From Kribbella jiaozuonensis (lineage in GTDB: Bacteria; Actinomycetota; Actinomycetes; Propionibacteriales; Kribbellaceae): a stretch of DNA of 64,000 nt. The stretch is taken from positions 738,489 through 802,488 of the forward strand of contig NZ_SZPZ01000003.1 of the NCBI RefSeq assembly GCF_005233875.1, given 5' to 3'. Both the position numbers and the translations under genes were made by a program. The stretch's first letter is position 1. Each line of letters starts with the position of its first letter. Positions 44,612 through 52,725 of this stretch are shown piece by piece. A model generated the notes under the pieces. The model was not told the origin of the DNA and did no database searches. It saw only the letters and a list, made by a program, of their open reading frames with translations.

Positions 44612-45073
44612 ATGAGCGAGCAGCGCGGCGACCTGCCGGGCGAGGAACAACCAGGGCCGTACAGCGGTCTGTTCGGTGCGGCTCCGGACACCTACAGCTA
44701 CCAGTCGACTCCGCCCAAGCAGGTGACGATCGCCTCGGTGATCGCGATCGGCCTGGGCGTGATGTGCCTACTGCTAGCGATCCTCACCCTCACCTCCGCC
44801 GGCGACCAGATCTCCGAAGTACTCACCGGCTCCCGCGGGAACGCTCCGGTCGCGGTCGCCGCGGCGATGATCTGCGCCTTCATCTACCTCGTCCCCGCCC
44901 TCTACCTCCGCAAACGCCGCCCCTGGTCCCGCTACATGCTGATCGCCGTATCCGCCCTAGGCATAGCCGGCGGCGCCATGGCCCTCCCCGCCAGCATCCT
45001 CGGCCTCGCAATCCACCTAACCCTCCTAACCCTCATGCTCCAACGCCCCACCAAACTCTGGTTCCACCGCTGA
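44612..45073 (+). CDS. Membrane protein with disordered N-terminus
   Basis: The 153-residue protein (ATG 44612, with GGAAGGAA upstream) has about 40 polar residues rich in Pro, Gly and Gln, followed by three to four membrane helices (VTIASVIAIGLGVMCLLLA; APVAVAAAMICAFIYLVPAL; YMLIAVSALGIAGGAMAL; IHLTLLTLML). No function is known. It is divergent from the GNAT gene. Confidence 0.8.
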   Translation: MSEQRGDLPGEEQPGPYSGLFGAAPDTYSYQSTPPKQVTIASVIAIGLGVMCLLLAILTLTSAGDQISEVLTGSRGNAPVAVAAAMICAFIYLVPALYLRKRRPWSRYMLIAVSALGIAGGAMALPASILGLAIHLTLLTLMLQRPTKLWFHR

Positions 45074-45084
45074 GATCTGTCGGC

Positions 45085-46236
45085 TCAGAGTTTCTGGAGG
45101 CGGTTGAGGGCTTCTTGGAGGACTTCGGGTTGTTTGCAGAAGGCCCAGCGGACCAGGGGGCGGCCGATCTCGGTGTTGTCGTAGAACACTTGGTGGGGGA
45201 TGGCTACTACGCCGGTTTTTTCGGGGAGTTGGCGGCAGAAGGTGATGCCGTCGGTGTGGCCGAGGGGGCGGATGTCGGTGGTGATGAAGTAGGTGCCGGC
45301 GGGGCGGTGGACCTCGAAGCCGAGGTCGGTGAGGCCGTTGGCGAGGAGGTCGCGGCGGGACTGGAGGTCGGCGCGGAGGGTGTCGAAGTAGTCGTTGCCT
45401 AGGGCAAGGGCGTTGGCGACGGCGGGCTGGAACGGGGCGCCGGAGGTGAAGGTGAGGAACTGCTTGGCGGTGGTCACGGCGGTGACGACCTCGGCCGAGC
45501 CGGTGACCCAGCCGATCTTCCAGCCGGTGACGGCGAAGGTCTTGCCGGCGCTGCTGATCGAGACGGTCCGGTCCGCCATCCCGTCGTACGACGCCAGCGG
45601 CAGGTGCTGGAGCCCGTCGTACACCAGGTGTTCGTAGACCTCGTCGGTGATGACGACCAGGTCGTGCTCGACGGCGACATCCCGAATCCCCTGGAGCTCG
45701 TCATCGGTCAGCACGGTGCCGGTCGGGTTGTGCGGCGAGTTGATCAGCAGGACCTTCGTCCGCGGCGTGACCGCGGCCCGCAGTTCATCCAGATCCAGCC
45801 GGTACGACGGTGCCCGCAGCGTCACCGGGACGCGCCGCCCGCCGGCGAAGGCGATCCCGGCGGCGTACGAGTCGTAGTACGGCTCGAGCGCGATCACCTC
45901 ATCGCCCGGCTCCACGAACGCGAGCAGCGCAGCCGCGACCGCCTCGGTAGCGCCGGTGGTGACTAGGACCTGCGTATCCGGGTCGTATGACAGGTCGTAG
46001 AACCGCTTCTGATGGTCCGCAATCGCCTGCCGCAACGCCGGTACGCCGCGAGCCGGCGGATACTGGTTCGCCCCCGCGCGGATCGCCGCGATCGCGTCCT
46101 CGAGCAACGAGTCCGGCCCGTCGCGATCCGGGAACCCTTGACCCAGGTTGACCGATCCCGTCGCCACCGCGAGCGCGGACATTTCGGCGAAGATCGTCGT
46201 ACCCAGTCCGTCCAACCGCTCAGCGTGTGCGCGCAT
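45085..46236 (-). CDS. Class I/II PLP-dependent aminotransferase
   Basis: The 383-residue enzyme starts MRAHAERLDGLGTTIFAEMS. It has the PLP-binding features SPHNPTGTVL, ITDEVYEHLVYD and the Schiff-base Lys in SISSAGKTFAVTGWKIGW. The N-terminal TTIFAEMSALA and LGQGFPD fit the methionine/kynurenine-type branch and N-succinyldiaminopimelate aminotransferase (DapC-like) proteins. The exact amino donor cannot be set from sequence. The adjacent MarR gene is on the same strand, 3 bp upstream, so they may be co-transcribed. Confidence 0.9.
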   Translation of the reverse strand: MRAHAERLDGLGTTIFAEMSALAVATGSVNLGQGFPDRDGPDSLLEDAIAAIRAGANQYPPARGVPALRQAIADHQKRFYDLSYDPDTQVLVTTGATEAVAAALLAFVEPGDEVIALEPYYDSYAAGIAFAGGRRVPVTLRAPSYRLDLDELRAAVTPRTKVLLINSPHNPTGTVLTDDELQGIRDVAVEHDLVVITDEVYEHLVYDGLQHLPLASYDGMADRTVSISSAGKTFAVTGWKIGWVTGSAEVVTAVTTAKQFLTFTSGAPFQPAVANALALGNDYFDTLRADLQSRRDLLANGLTDLGFEVHRPAGTYFITTDIRPLGHTDGITFCRQLPEKTGVVAIPHQVFYDNTEIGRPLVRWAFCKQPEVLQEALNRLQKL

Positions 46237-46239
46237 TGC

Positions 46240-46680
46240 TCAACCCTCGACGGCCGTGACCATGTGCGCAAGCCAGGCGCGCGCGACCGAGCGGTCGGCT
46301 GCGGTGAACGACGCCTCGAGCTCGTCCTCGACCTTGCGGATCGCCGGGGTCGCCTCGTCGAGTCGCCGGGCTCCGGCGTCGGTCAGGTGGACCTGCTGGG
46401 TACGGCGGTCCTTCGGGTTCGGCCTGCGTTCGACCAGGCCGGCCCGCTCCATCCCGGTGATCAGCTCGTTGGCCGACTGCCGCGTCGTACCGACCACGCG
46501 GCCGACGTCGGCGATGGTCAGGCCCGGATCCTTCCGCACGCAGAGCAGCGTCCCGTACTGCTGCACCGACAGCCCGTGCTCGGCGAGCGCCTCGGCGAGC
46601 ACGGAGCGCATGCTCAGCCACGCATGCCGGACGAGGAACGTCACGCAGCCGTCGTCGGCGTAGGAGTCCATGCTCCCCAT
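46240..46680 (-). CDS. MarR-family regulator, divergent from an MFS transporter
   Basis: The 146-residue protein (ATG 46680 or 46671) has a MarR winged helix: LSVQQYGTLLCVRKDPGLTIADVGRVVGTTRQSANELITGMERAGLVERR and the wing PNPKDRRTQQVHLTDAG. Between it and the MFS gene lie two strong palindromes that it should bind. The arrangement mirrors EmrR-type control of a drug exporter, where an exported compound relieves repression. Confidence 0.9.
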   Translation of the reverse strand: MGSMDSYADDGCVTFLVRHAWLSMRSVLAEALAEHGLSVQQYGTLLCVRKDPGLTIADVGRVVGTTRQSANELITGMERAGLVERRPNPKDRRTQQVHLTDAGARRLDEATPAIRKVEDELEASFTAADRSVARAWLAHMVTAVEG

Positions 46681-46713
46681 TCTGCCCGGGTCCGGGAGAG
46701 GACACGAAAAGGA

Positions 46714-46767
46714 GATTGACAGGTTCCTGTCAATCGAGGATGATCGAGATCTCGTCAGGGTCCTGAC
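46714..46767. promoter_or_regulatory. Two MarR operators before the MFS gene
   Basis: GATTGACAGG-TT-CCTGTCAATC (46714-46735) is a perfect 10-2-10 palindrome that includes a TTGACA hexamer. GTCAGG-GT-CCTGAC (46754-46767) is a 6-2-6 palindrome of the same core TCAGG-N2-CCTGA. The first lies 45-70 bp and the second 17-30 bp before the MFS GTG. Confidence 0.8.
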
Positions 46768-46783
46768 AATTATAGGAGACTTC

Positions 46784-48329
46784 GTGTCCTCGATCGACCT
46801 CATCCCTGAGCGGCGCCAACGCCGCATTCTCGCCATCCTGGTCGTCTCGGCCGTCCTGATCTGGATCGACTCGACCGTTCTCGGTATCGCTCTCGAACGC
46901 CTGGCCGACCCCGTCGACGGCCTCGGCGCCACGCCCGGCCAGCTGCAGTGGGCCGTCGGCATCTATTCGCTGCTCTTCGCCACCGCGCTGTTCCTGGCCG
47001 GTGCGCTCGGTGACCGCTACGGCCACCGGACCATCCTGATGCTCGGTCTGCTGATCTTCGGCGGTGCATCCGCCTGGGCCGCCTGGGCCGGCGATCCCGT
47101 GTCCCTCATCCTCGCCCGCGCCTTGATGGGCCTCGGCGGCGCGCTGATCATGCCGCCGTCGATGGCGATCATCGGCTGGACCTTCCCGGCGGAGCGCCGG
47201 GCCGGCGCGATCGCGATCTGGGGGTCGTCGGCCGGTGTCGGCGTCGCCGTCGGACCGGTGCTCGGCGGTCTGCTGATCGACCACTTCTGGTGGGGTTCGG
47301 TCTTCACCATCAACCTGCCGATCGTCGCGTTCGGCCTGATCGGCGCCGCGCTCGTCCTGCCGAACCCGCGCAGCCCGCAGCGTCGCCGGCTCGACCCGCT
47401 CGGCCTCGGCCTGTCCACCCTCGGTCTGCTCGGCCTCTCGTACGGGCTGATCGAAGGCGGTCACCAGGGCGGCTGGGACCGCTGGCAGGTCTGGGTGAGT
47501 ATCGCGGCCGGCCTCGTCCTGCTCGCCGGATTCATCGTCTCCGAGTGGCGGGAACGCGAGCCGAGCTTCGACCCGCGCCTGTTCCGCAACCGCCGGTTCG
47601 CGGCCGGCAACTTCACGCTGGCGGTCGTGTTCCTCCTGCTGACCGGCCAGAGCTTCTACCTCGCCTTCTACTTGCAGGGCGCCCGCGGCATGAGCGCGCT
47701 GTCAGCAGGTCTGATGTCGTTGCCTGCAGCAAGCGGCGTCATCGTCGGCTCGCAGCTGGGCTCCCGGCTGGCGGCCCGGTTCGGCGTGGCCAAGGTCTCC
47801 GGTACGGCGGTCCTCGTGCTCGCAGCCAGCTCCTCGATGAACCTGCTCTACGACGTCGACACCTCGCTCGTCTGGGTCGGTGTCGTCGGCGCACTCGTCG
47901 GCCTGTCCATCGGCATGACCACAGCCCCGACGACCACCGCAGTACTGGCGACGCTCCCGCTGGATCGCATGGGGGCCGGATCGGCCGTCAACAACGTCCT
48001 TCGCCAGGTCGGCCAGCGTGCTCGGGGTCGCCATCCTCGGCACGATCGTCTCCTCGACGTACCAGCATCGGATCGCGCCGTCGCTCGTCGGCCTACCCGA
48101 TGAAGCCGGTACGTCGGCCGAGGCGACCCGGCACGTCGCGGCCACGCTCGGCCGCCCGGAGCTGGTGAAGGCCGCGAACGACGCGTTCATCCACGCCATG
48201 CACACCGCGGCCCTCGTCGGTGCCGGCATCGTCCTGGTCGGCGCCATCGTCCTGATGCTCGCATTCCGGCAAACCAGCCGGCCTGCAAAGGTTCAGGAAG
48301 AGGCGCCGACGCAGACGGTCGAGGTCTAG
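46784..48329 (+). pseudogene. EmrB/QacA-type MFS exporter interrupted by a frameshift
   Basis: From GTG 46784 (TAGGAG upstream) the frame codes for a 14-helix DHA2-type drug exporter: VSAVLIWIDSTVLGIALERL, GDRYGHR, RALMGLGGALIMPP. After VNNVLRQVG at about 48010 the frame is lost; the +1-shifted frame at once supplies SVLGVAILGTIVSSTYQHR and runs to a stop at 48329. The missing bases fit loss of two nucleotides in a GGCGCC-like context. Repaired, the protein would be about 515 residues. Either a true disabling mutation or a sequencing error would produce this. Confidence 0.8.
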
Positions 48330-50278
48330 TTCCAAGGTGACGGCGGCGGGGGCGGTACGACGGCGGGGCGGTCCTCGCACCACGTCGCGCCGGTCCAGCC
48401 GCCGTCGTTGCCACCCAGGTCCCGGACCTCGAACTCCGGCGGGCCGTTGAAGTGGAACGTCCCGCAGTTGTTGACGAACGGCGCGCCGACGTTGCGTGCG
48501 TCGACGTTCTCGAACGTCGCCCACCCGCCGACCCGGGCGTTCACCACGTTGGTCCCGGTGCCATCGACCTTGATGTTGCGGACGGCGACGTTCGTGATCC
48601 CGTAGTCGTCCTTCACCGGCCAGTCGACGACGAACATCATCGCGTTGTATGTCGAGTCCAGGAACGAGCTGTCGGTGATCTCGATCGTCCCGGACATCGT
48701 CGACTGCAACGCGTACAGCCAGATCGCACCGAGCCCGATGTCCCAGTTCAGATCCCGCGGACCGCCGCGGACCGTGGTGTTGCGGGCGAACGTCAGCTTG
48801 CCCTCGAACGGCGTCGCGTTGAACCGTGAACCGGCATGCAGCGTGCTGCCCTCGCGGATCGGGTCCGCGACCAGGTTGTCGGTGACCGCGTTGTCGCGAC
48901 CGCCGTAGATCGCGATGTCGTTCGCGAGCACCGGCGTCTGCACGGTGTTGTGGTCGTACACGTTGTTGTGGTTCACCAGGCCGTCGGCGTTCGACTCCGA
49001 CCACATCGCCAGCCCGTCGTCACCGCTGTTGCGGACGAAGTTGTTGGTCGCCCGAACGTTGGAGACACCAAGGTGCAGGTTCATGCCGTCGGCAACGGCA
49101 TCGGTGACGATGTTGTTGCGGATCAGCAGCCCGTCCATCGGGCCGTCGAGCCAGATGCCGACCTTGGTGTGGTGCAGGTACAGGTTCTCGATCGTCGAGC
49201 CGCCGCCGATCGCGCCGCCGATCCCGTTCACCTGGTCGGTGTCGATGCGTTCGCGGACATCGCTCTCGATCGCGAAGTCCGACAGATGTACGCCGGTGCT
49301 CCCGCCGTCGGCGGCGTACTTGCCGTAGAAGCCGGGCGCGCTGTGCACGGACTTGTCCGGCGCGGGCTCGGCGAGCGGGAGGACCTTGCCCTTGATGATC
49401 GTCCACCAGTTGCCCGCGCCGCGGACCGTCACCTTGTCGACGACGATGTGCCGGTTGACCTGGAACGTCCCGGCCGGGATGAACACCGACCAGCCGAGCT
49501 TCTTAGCGGCTGCGATCGTGTGCTCGATCGCGGGTGCGGCGTCATGTCGCCCGGTCGGGTCAGCGCCGAACAGCCGCACATCCAAAGAGCGAGCGGGTTG
49601 CCGGAGCGGCGCCTTCACCAGCTCGAAGTCCGCGACGTCGAGCACGGTCCACGCCGCCGCGGTCGCCCGAGGTACGGCGAACCGGACCCGCGAGCCGGCC
49701 TGGTACGTCCGGTCGAGCATCACCCGCTGCTCGTCGTAGAAGTGGTTCGGCCGGAACGGCTTCGCGACCGGGTCCGGTTCGGGCTTCCACCAGCCCGGGA
49801 TCGGGTCCACGTTCGGGTCGTTCGAGAACGGATACATCCCGTACAGCCAGGCGTACTGCGACGTCAGTGTCATCGTCTGCTTGTGCTTCCCGTTGACCGA
49901 GACGTCCAGCGGCGCGGTGATCCCGCCGCCACCCGGCGCGTCCGGGATGCTGTACCGCAACGTCAGCGCGTTGGCCGCACGGGTCAGCGTGAACTCGACG
50001 TACTGCTTGGGCTGGAGCCGTACGGCGGTCCGACCGGAGGCCTCGGCCGGGAGCGTGTACGCGTCTCGCCCGGGGCCGATCTTCTCGCCGGTGTAGACGG
50101 CGTTCTCCGCCTCCTGCTCGACGAACGGTACGTCGGCGCCGCGGCCGGCGACCAAGGCGGGATCGAGCCCGGCCCGGGTTGTCCGCGGCGCTGCATGCGC
50201 GGCGGCTGACTGAGATGTGAGGACTGCTCCGAGGAGTGCGGTCGCACAGGCGACCGTGAGCAAGCGTGAACGGGACAT
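48326..50278 (-). CDS. Secreted parallel beta-helix carbohydrate-active protein (GH87-like)
   Basis: The 650-residue protein has a Sec signal peptide (MSRSRLLTVACATALLGAVL, cleaved near AHA). A carbohydrate-binding-like beta-sandwich follows at about 45-220, then a right-handed beta-helix with a Pro/Ala-rich end. Motifs RLFGADPTGRHDAAPAIEH, NNIVTDAVADGMNLH and RNSGDDGLAMWSES suggest an alpha-1,3-glucanase or mycodextranase-type hydrolase (GH87), with the acidic residues likely catalytic. A GH28-like enzyme is the alternative. It ends 4 bp into the MFS gene. Confidence 0.72.
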   Translation of the reverse strand: MSRSRLLTVACATALLGAVLTSQSAAAHAAPRTTRAGLDPALVAGRGADVPFVEQEAENAVYTGEKIGPGRDAYTLPAEASGRTAVRLQPKQYVEFTLTRAANALTLRYSIPDAPGGGGITAPLDVSVNGKHKQTMTLTSQYAWLYGMYPFSNDPNVDPIPGWWKPEPDPVAKPFRPNHFYDEQRVMLDRTYQAGSRVRFAVPRATAAAWTVLDVADFELVKAPLRQPARSLDVRLFGADPTGRHDAAPAIEHTIAAAKKLGWSVFIPAGTFQVNRHIVVDKVTVRGAGNWWTIIKGKVLPLAEPAPDKSVHSAPGFYGKYAADGGSTGVHLSDFAIESDVRERIDTDQVNGIGGAIGGGSTIENLYLHHTKVGIWLDGPMDGLLIRNNIVTDAVADGMNLHLGVSNVRATNNFVRNSGDDGLAMWSESNADGLVNHNNVYDHNTVQTPVLANDIAIYGGRDNAVTDNLVADPIREGSTLHAGSRFNATPFEGKLTFARNTTVRGGPRDLNWDIGLGAIWLYALQSTMSGTIEITDSSFLDSTYNAMMFVVDWPVKDDYGITNVAVRNIKVDGTGTNVVNARVGGWATFENVDARNVGAPFVNNCGTFHFNGPPEFEVRDLGGNDGGWTGATWCEDRPAVVPPPPPSPWN

Positions 50279-50349
50279 TGGCGGATCCCCTCCGGACGAA
50301 TTGTCTGGAGGTTATGCACTCGACCATCCTTGCGCAAGATCTCGACAGG

Positions 50350-50778
50350 TCAGAGAAATTTCCGGACCATGAAGACGTCGACCGGGTCCTCGCTGTCCAC
50401 GACGAAGCCGTGGCGCTCGTACAACTTGCGGGCCGGACTGCCCTGCAGAACGTTCAGCCAGACGGTCCCGTCAATGCTGCCCAGAACGGTCTGCAGTACC
50501 TGGGTGCCGAGGCCCTGTCCCTGGTGCTGCGGAGCCAGATAGAAGTGCTCCAGCCATCGGCGGTCCTCGGCCGGCCGGACGGCGATCGAGCCGGCCAGCT
50601 CGCCGCCGACCTCGATGATCTGGGTGTGCTCGGGCGAGAATCCGTCGCGCAGTCGTTGCCGGACGCGATGCGCGTCGTACCGGCCGAGGCGCTCCAGGTC
50701 CGGGCGCATGACGACGGCCCGGATCTCAACGAGGTCCTCGACGTCATCCGGCGCGGCGGGGCGTAAAGCGAACCTCAT
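50350..50778 (-). CDS. GNAT-family N-acetyltransferase
   Basis: The 142-residue protein has a compact GNAT domain: WLEHFYLAPQHQGQGLGTQVL with acetyl-CoA loop HQGQGLG, then LNVLQGSPARKLYERHGFVV. It overlaps the upstream FadR-type regulator by 4 bp, so the two are co-expressed. The substrate is unknown. Confidence 0.87.
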   Translation of the reverse strand: MRFALRPAAPDDVEDLVEIRAVVMRPDLERLGRYDAHRVRQRLRDGFSPEHTQIIEVGGELAGSIAVRPAEDRRWLEHFYLAPQHQGQGLGTQVLQTVLGSIDGTVWLNVLQGSPARKLYERHGFVVDSEDPVDVFMVRKFL

Positions 50779-51473
50779 GGCAGGTCGGGCTGGGGTTCCG
50801 GGCGGAGGGCGCGGAGCCAGAGCTCGGTCTGGGCGATGTGGGCGGAGGCGGCGGTCTCGGCGGCCGCAGGATCGCGGGTGACGATGGCGTCGAGGATGGC
50901 GCGGTGGCCGCGGTCGCTGGTCTGCTTGATCGCGTCGAAGTCGGCGCCGGGCTCGAAGATCCGGTAGTGGCCGCCGCGGCCGCGGATCACGTCGGTGAGC
51001 GCGGTGACGGTCGGGTTGCCGCCGGCCGAGCAGATCGCGCCGTGGAACTCGGCATCCAGGTGCTGGATCTCCACCGGGTCAGTGATCGCCTCGAGCCGAT
51101 CGAGGATAGAGCTCAGTTGCGCGGCGAGGCCCGGGTCCTGGCGTGCGGCCGCCGCGGCTGTGGCGTGCGACTCGAGGACTCGGCGTACCTCGAGCAGTTC
51201 GAGCAGGCCCTCGAGCGGGATCAGCTCGACCGACAGCGAGAACCGGCTGATGATCGAGGCCGGGTCGAGCGCCGAGACGTACGTGCCGGATCCGTGCCGG
51301 GACTCGATCACGCCGAGCGCGGCCAGCGACCGCACCGCCTCGCGCAACGAGCTGCGGGACACCCCCAGGTGGTCGCACAGCTCAGGCTCCGGCGGGAACT
51401 TCGCCCGCGGCCCGAGCTCGCCCGACGCGATCATCTGACGCAGACCGGCCAGCGCCTTGTCCGTGGCAGCCAT
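50775..51473 (-). CDS. FadR-subfamily GntR transcriptional regulator
   Basis: The 232-residue protein has the GntR winged helix (ELGPRAKFPPEPELCDHLGVSRSSLREAVRSLAALGVIESRHGSGTYVS) and a FadR-type alpha-helical effector domain with His/Asp metal-ligand positions (LDAEFHGAICSAGGN, DRGHRAILDAI). It probably responds to an organic acid. It overlaps the GNAT gene downstream. A GACCA-N4-TGGTC element lies 33 bp before its start. Confidence 0.9.
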   Translation of the reverse strand: MAATDKALAGLRQMIASGELGPRAKFPPEPELCDHLGVSRSSLREAVRSLAALGVIESRHGSGTYVSALDPASIISRFSLSVELIPLEGLLELLEVRRVLESHATAAAAARQDPGLAAQLSSILDRLEAITDPVEIQHLDAEFHGAICSAGGNPTVTALTDVIRGRGGHYRIFEPGADFDAIKQTSDRGHRAILDAIVTRDPAAAETAASAHIAQTELWLRALRPEPQPDLP

Positions 51474-51505
51474 TCGTCACCTCCTCCCCGAAGCGTAAGT
51501 CCTCA

Positions 51506-51519
51506 GACCAATCGTGGTC
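51506..51519. promoter_or_regulatory. FadR-type operator candidate
   Basis: GACCA-ATCG-TGGTC is a perfect 5-4-5 inverted repeat 33 bp upstream of the GntR ATG. FadR-group sites usually contain TGGT and ACCA half-sites, so this is a plausible autoregulatory site. Confidence 0.45.
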
Positions 51520-51573
51520 ACATCCGCCACAAAGCGTCGACCACCCGCGACGAGCCGACCGATTCATCAGACG

Positions 51574-52557
51574 TCAGGAGGTGAGTTCGCGCGCCACGAC
51601 GAGGCCGAGCTGGAACCGTGTGGTGACGCCGCGGTCGGCCATCACGTGTGCGATCCACCGTCGCGTGGTCCGGAGGCTGATCCCCAGCTGCCGGGCGATC
51701 GCCTCGTCCTTCAGCCCGGCCGACAGCAGTTGTAGCACCCGCTGCTCGGACTTCGCCGGCGGCTTGCCGCCGTTGAGGTGCTGGTCGAACGGGATGCTCC
51801 GCTCCCACATGCCGTCGAAATGCGTGACGAGCAGCGAGAGCAGGGAACTGGGATGGACGAGTACGGCGGTCTGCGCCACGTCCGCGCCGTCGACCCCCAA
51901 CGGCAACAGCGCGAGACGCCGGTCGACGATGACCAGCTTGGTCGGCACCACCGGCGAGAGCCGGGCTTGCTCGCCCGCGTCGCGGAAGGCAGTCATCCTG
52001 GCGAGCTGGCCCGGCTCGGTCAGTGACTCGGTGGAGTAGATCGCCCGCCAGCGCACACCGCGGGCCAGCGCGTCCATCTCGTCCGGGTTGTCCTTGGCGC
52101 CGACGTACGGCGGCTTGTCGAACAACACGACTTCCTGCTCGGCGCCGCTCATCAGCTGGGCGGCGCGCTGGCTGATCGTCGACTGGCCGGTGATCAGCTC
52201 GACGACCTGCGACGTGTGCTCGTAGCGCGTGCCCTGGTGGAAGTCCGCGAGCAGACTCTCCGCTTCCAGCCTGGCCCGCTCGAGTTCGTCCTGGCGGCGG
52301 GCGATCAGCGATCCGACCGCGACATCCGGCGGCGCCGGGATGAACCTCGCCGGTACGCCGGGTCTCCGGCTCACCAGTCCGCACCGCTCGAGCCGCGAGA
52401 TCGCCTGCCGCGCGCGGGTCGCGCCGATACCGGTCCCGCTCGTCAGCTCGGCCAAGGTGGAGCCCGGAGCGGTCAGCAACTGCCGGTAGAGCTGCTCGTC
52501 CAGGGCGGCAACGCCGACGGCGGCGAGCTTGCCTTCGTCAACTGGCTCACTGGACAT
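51574..52557 (-). CDS. TrmB/LuxR-type HTH regulator
   Basis: The 327-residue protein has an N-terminal TrmB-like winged helix (LYRQLLTAPGSTLAELTSGTGIGATRARQAISRLERCGLVSRRPG), a central phospholipase-D-like sensing region (QVVELITGQSTISQRAAQLM) and a C-terminal LuxR helix-turn-helix (LLSAGLKDEAIARQLGISLRTTRRWIAHVM). This architecture is common in actinomycetes next to secreted enzymes. It is divergent from the large subtilase gene and probably controls it. Confidence 0.87.
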   Translation of the reverse strand: MSSEPVDEGKLAAVGVAALDEQLYRQLLTAPGSTLAELTSGTGIGATRARQAISRLERCGLVSRRPGVPARFIPAPPDVAVGSLIARRQDELERARLEAESLLADFHQGTRYEHTSQVVELITGQSTISQRAAQLMSGAEQEVVLFDKPPYVGAKDNPDEMDALARGVRWRAIYSTESLTEPGQLARMTAFRDAGEQARLSPVVPTKLVIVDRRLALLPLGVDGADVAQTAVLVHPSSLLSLLVTHFDGMWERSIPFDQHLNGGKPPAKSEQRVLQLLSAGLKDEAIARQLGISLRTTRRWIAHVMADRGVTTRFQLGLVVARELTS

Positions 52558-52725
52558 CGTCGCGAGAGTACTCCGCGGAAGCGGTCGCGGCGCAGCGAAT
52601 TTCTCGATGGCCGGTCAAGGACATTGGCTTCATCGTGCCGCCCGAACCCCTGGCAGCGCGCCGCGCGCGGTGAGCACACTGCATCCGCCATAGATCGATT
52701 TCCGTCCTCCATCGGGAGTGCCCCC

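Noticed and set aside
46730..47464. A 244-codon minus-strand frame opposite the MFS gene
   Set aside because: It crosses the MarR operators, and the strand opposite codes for clear membrane helices.
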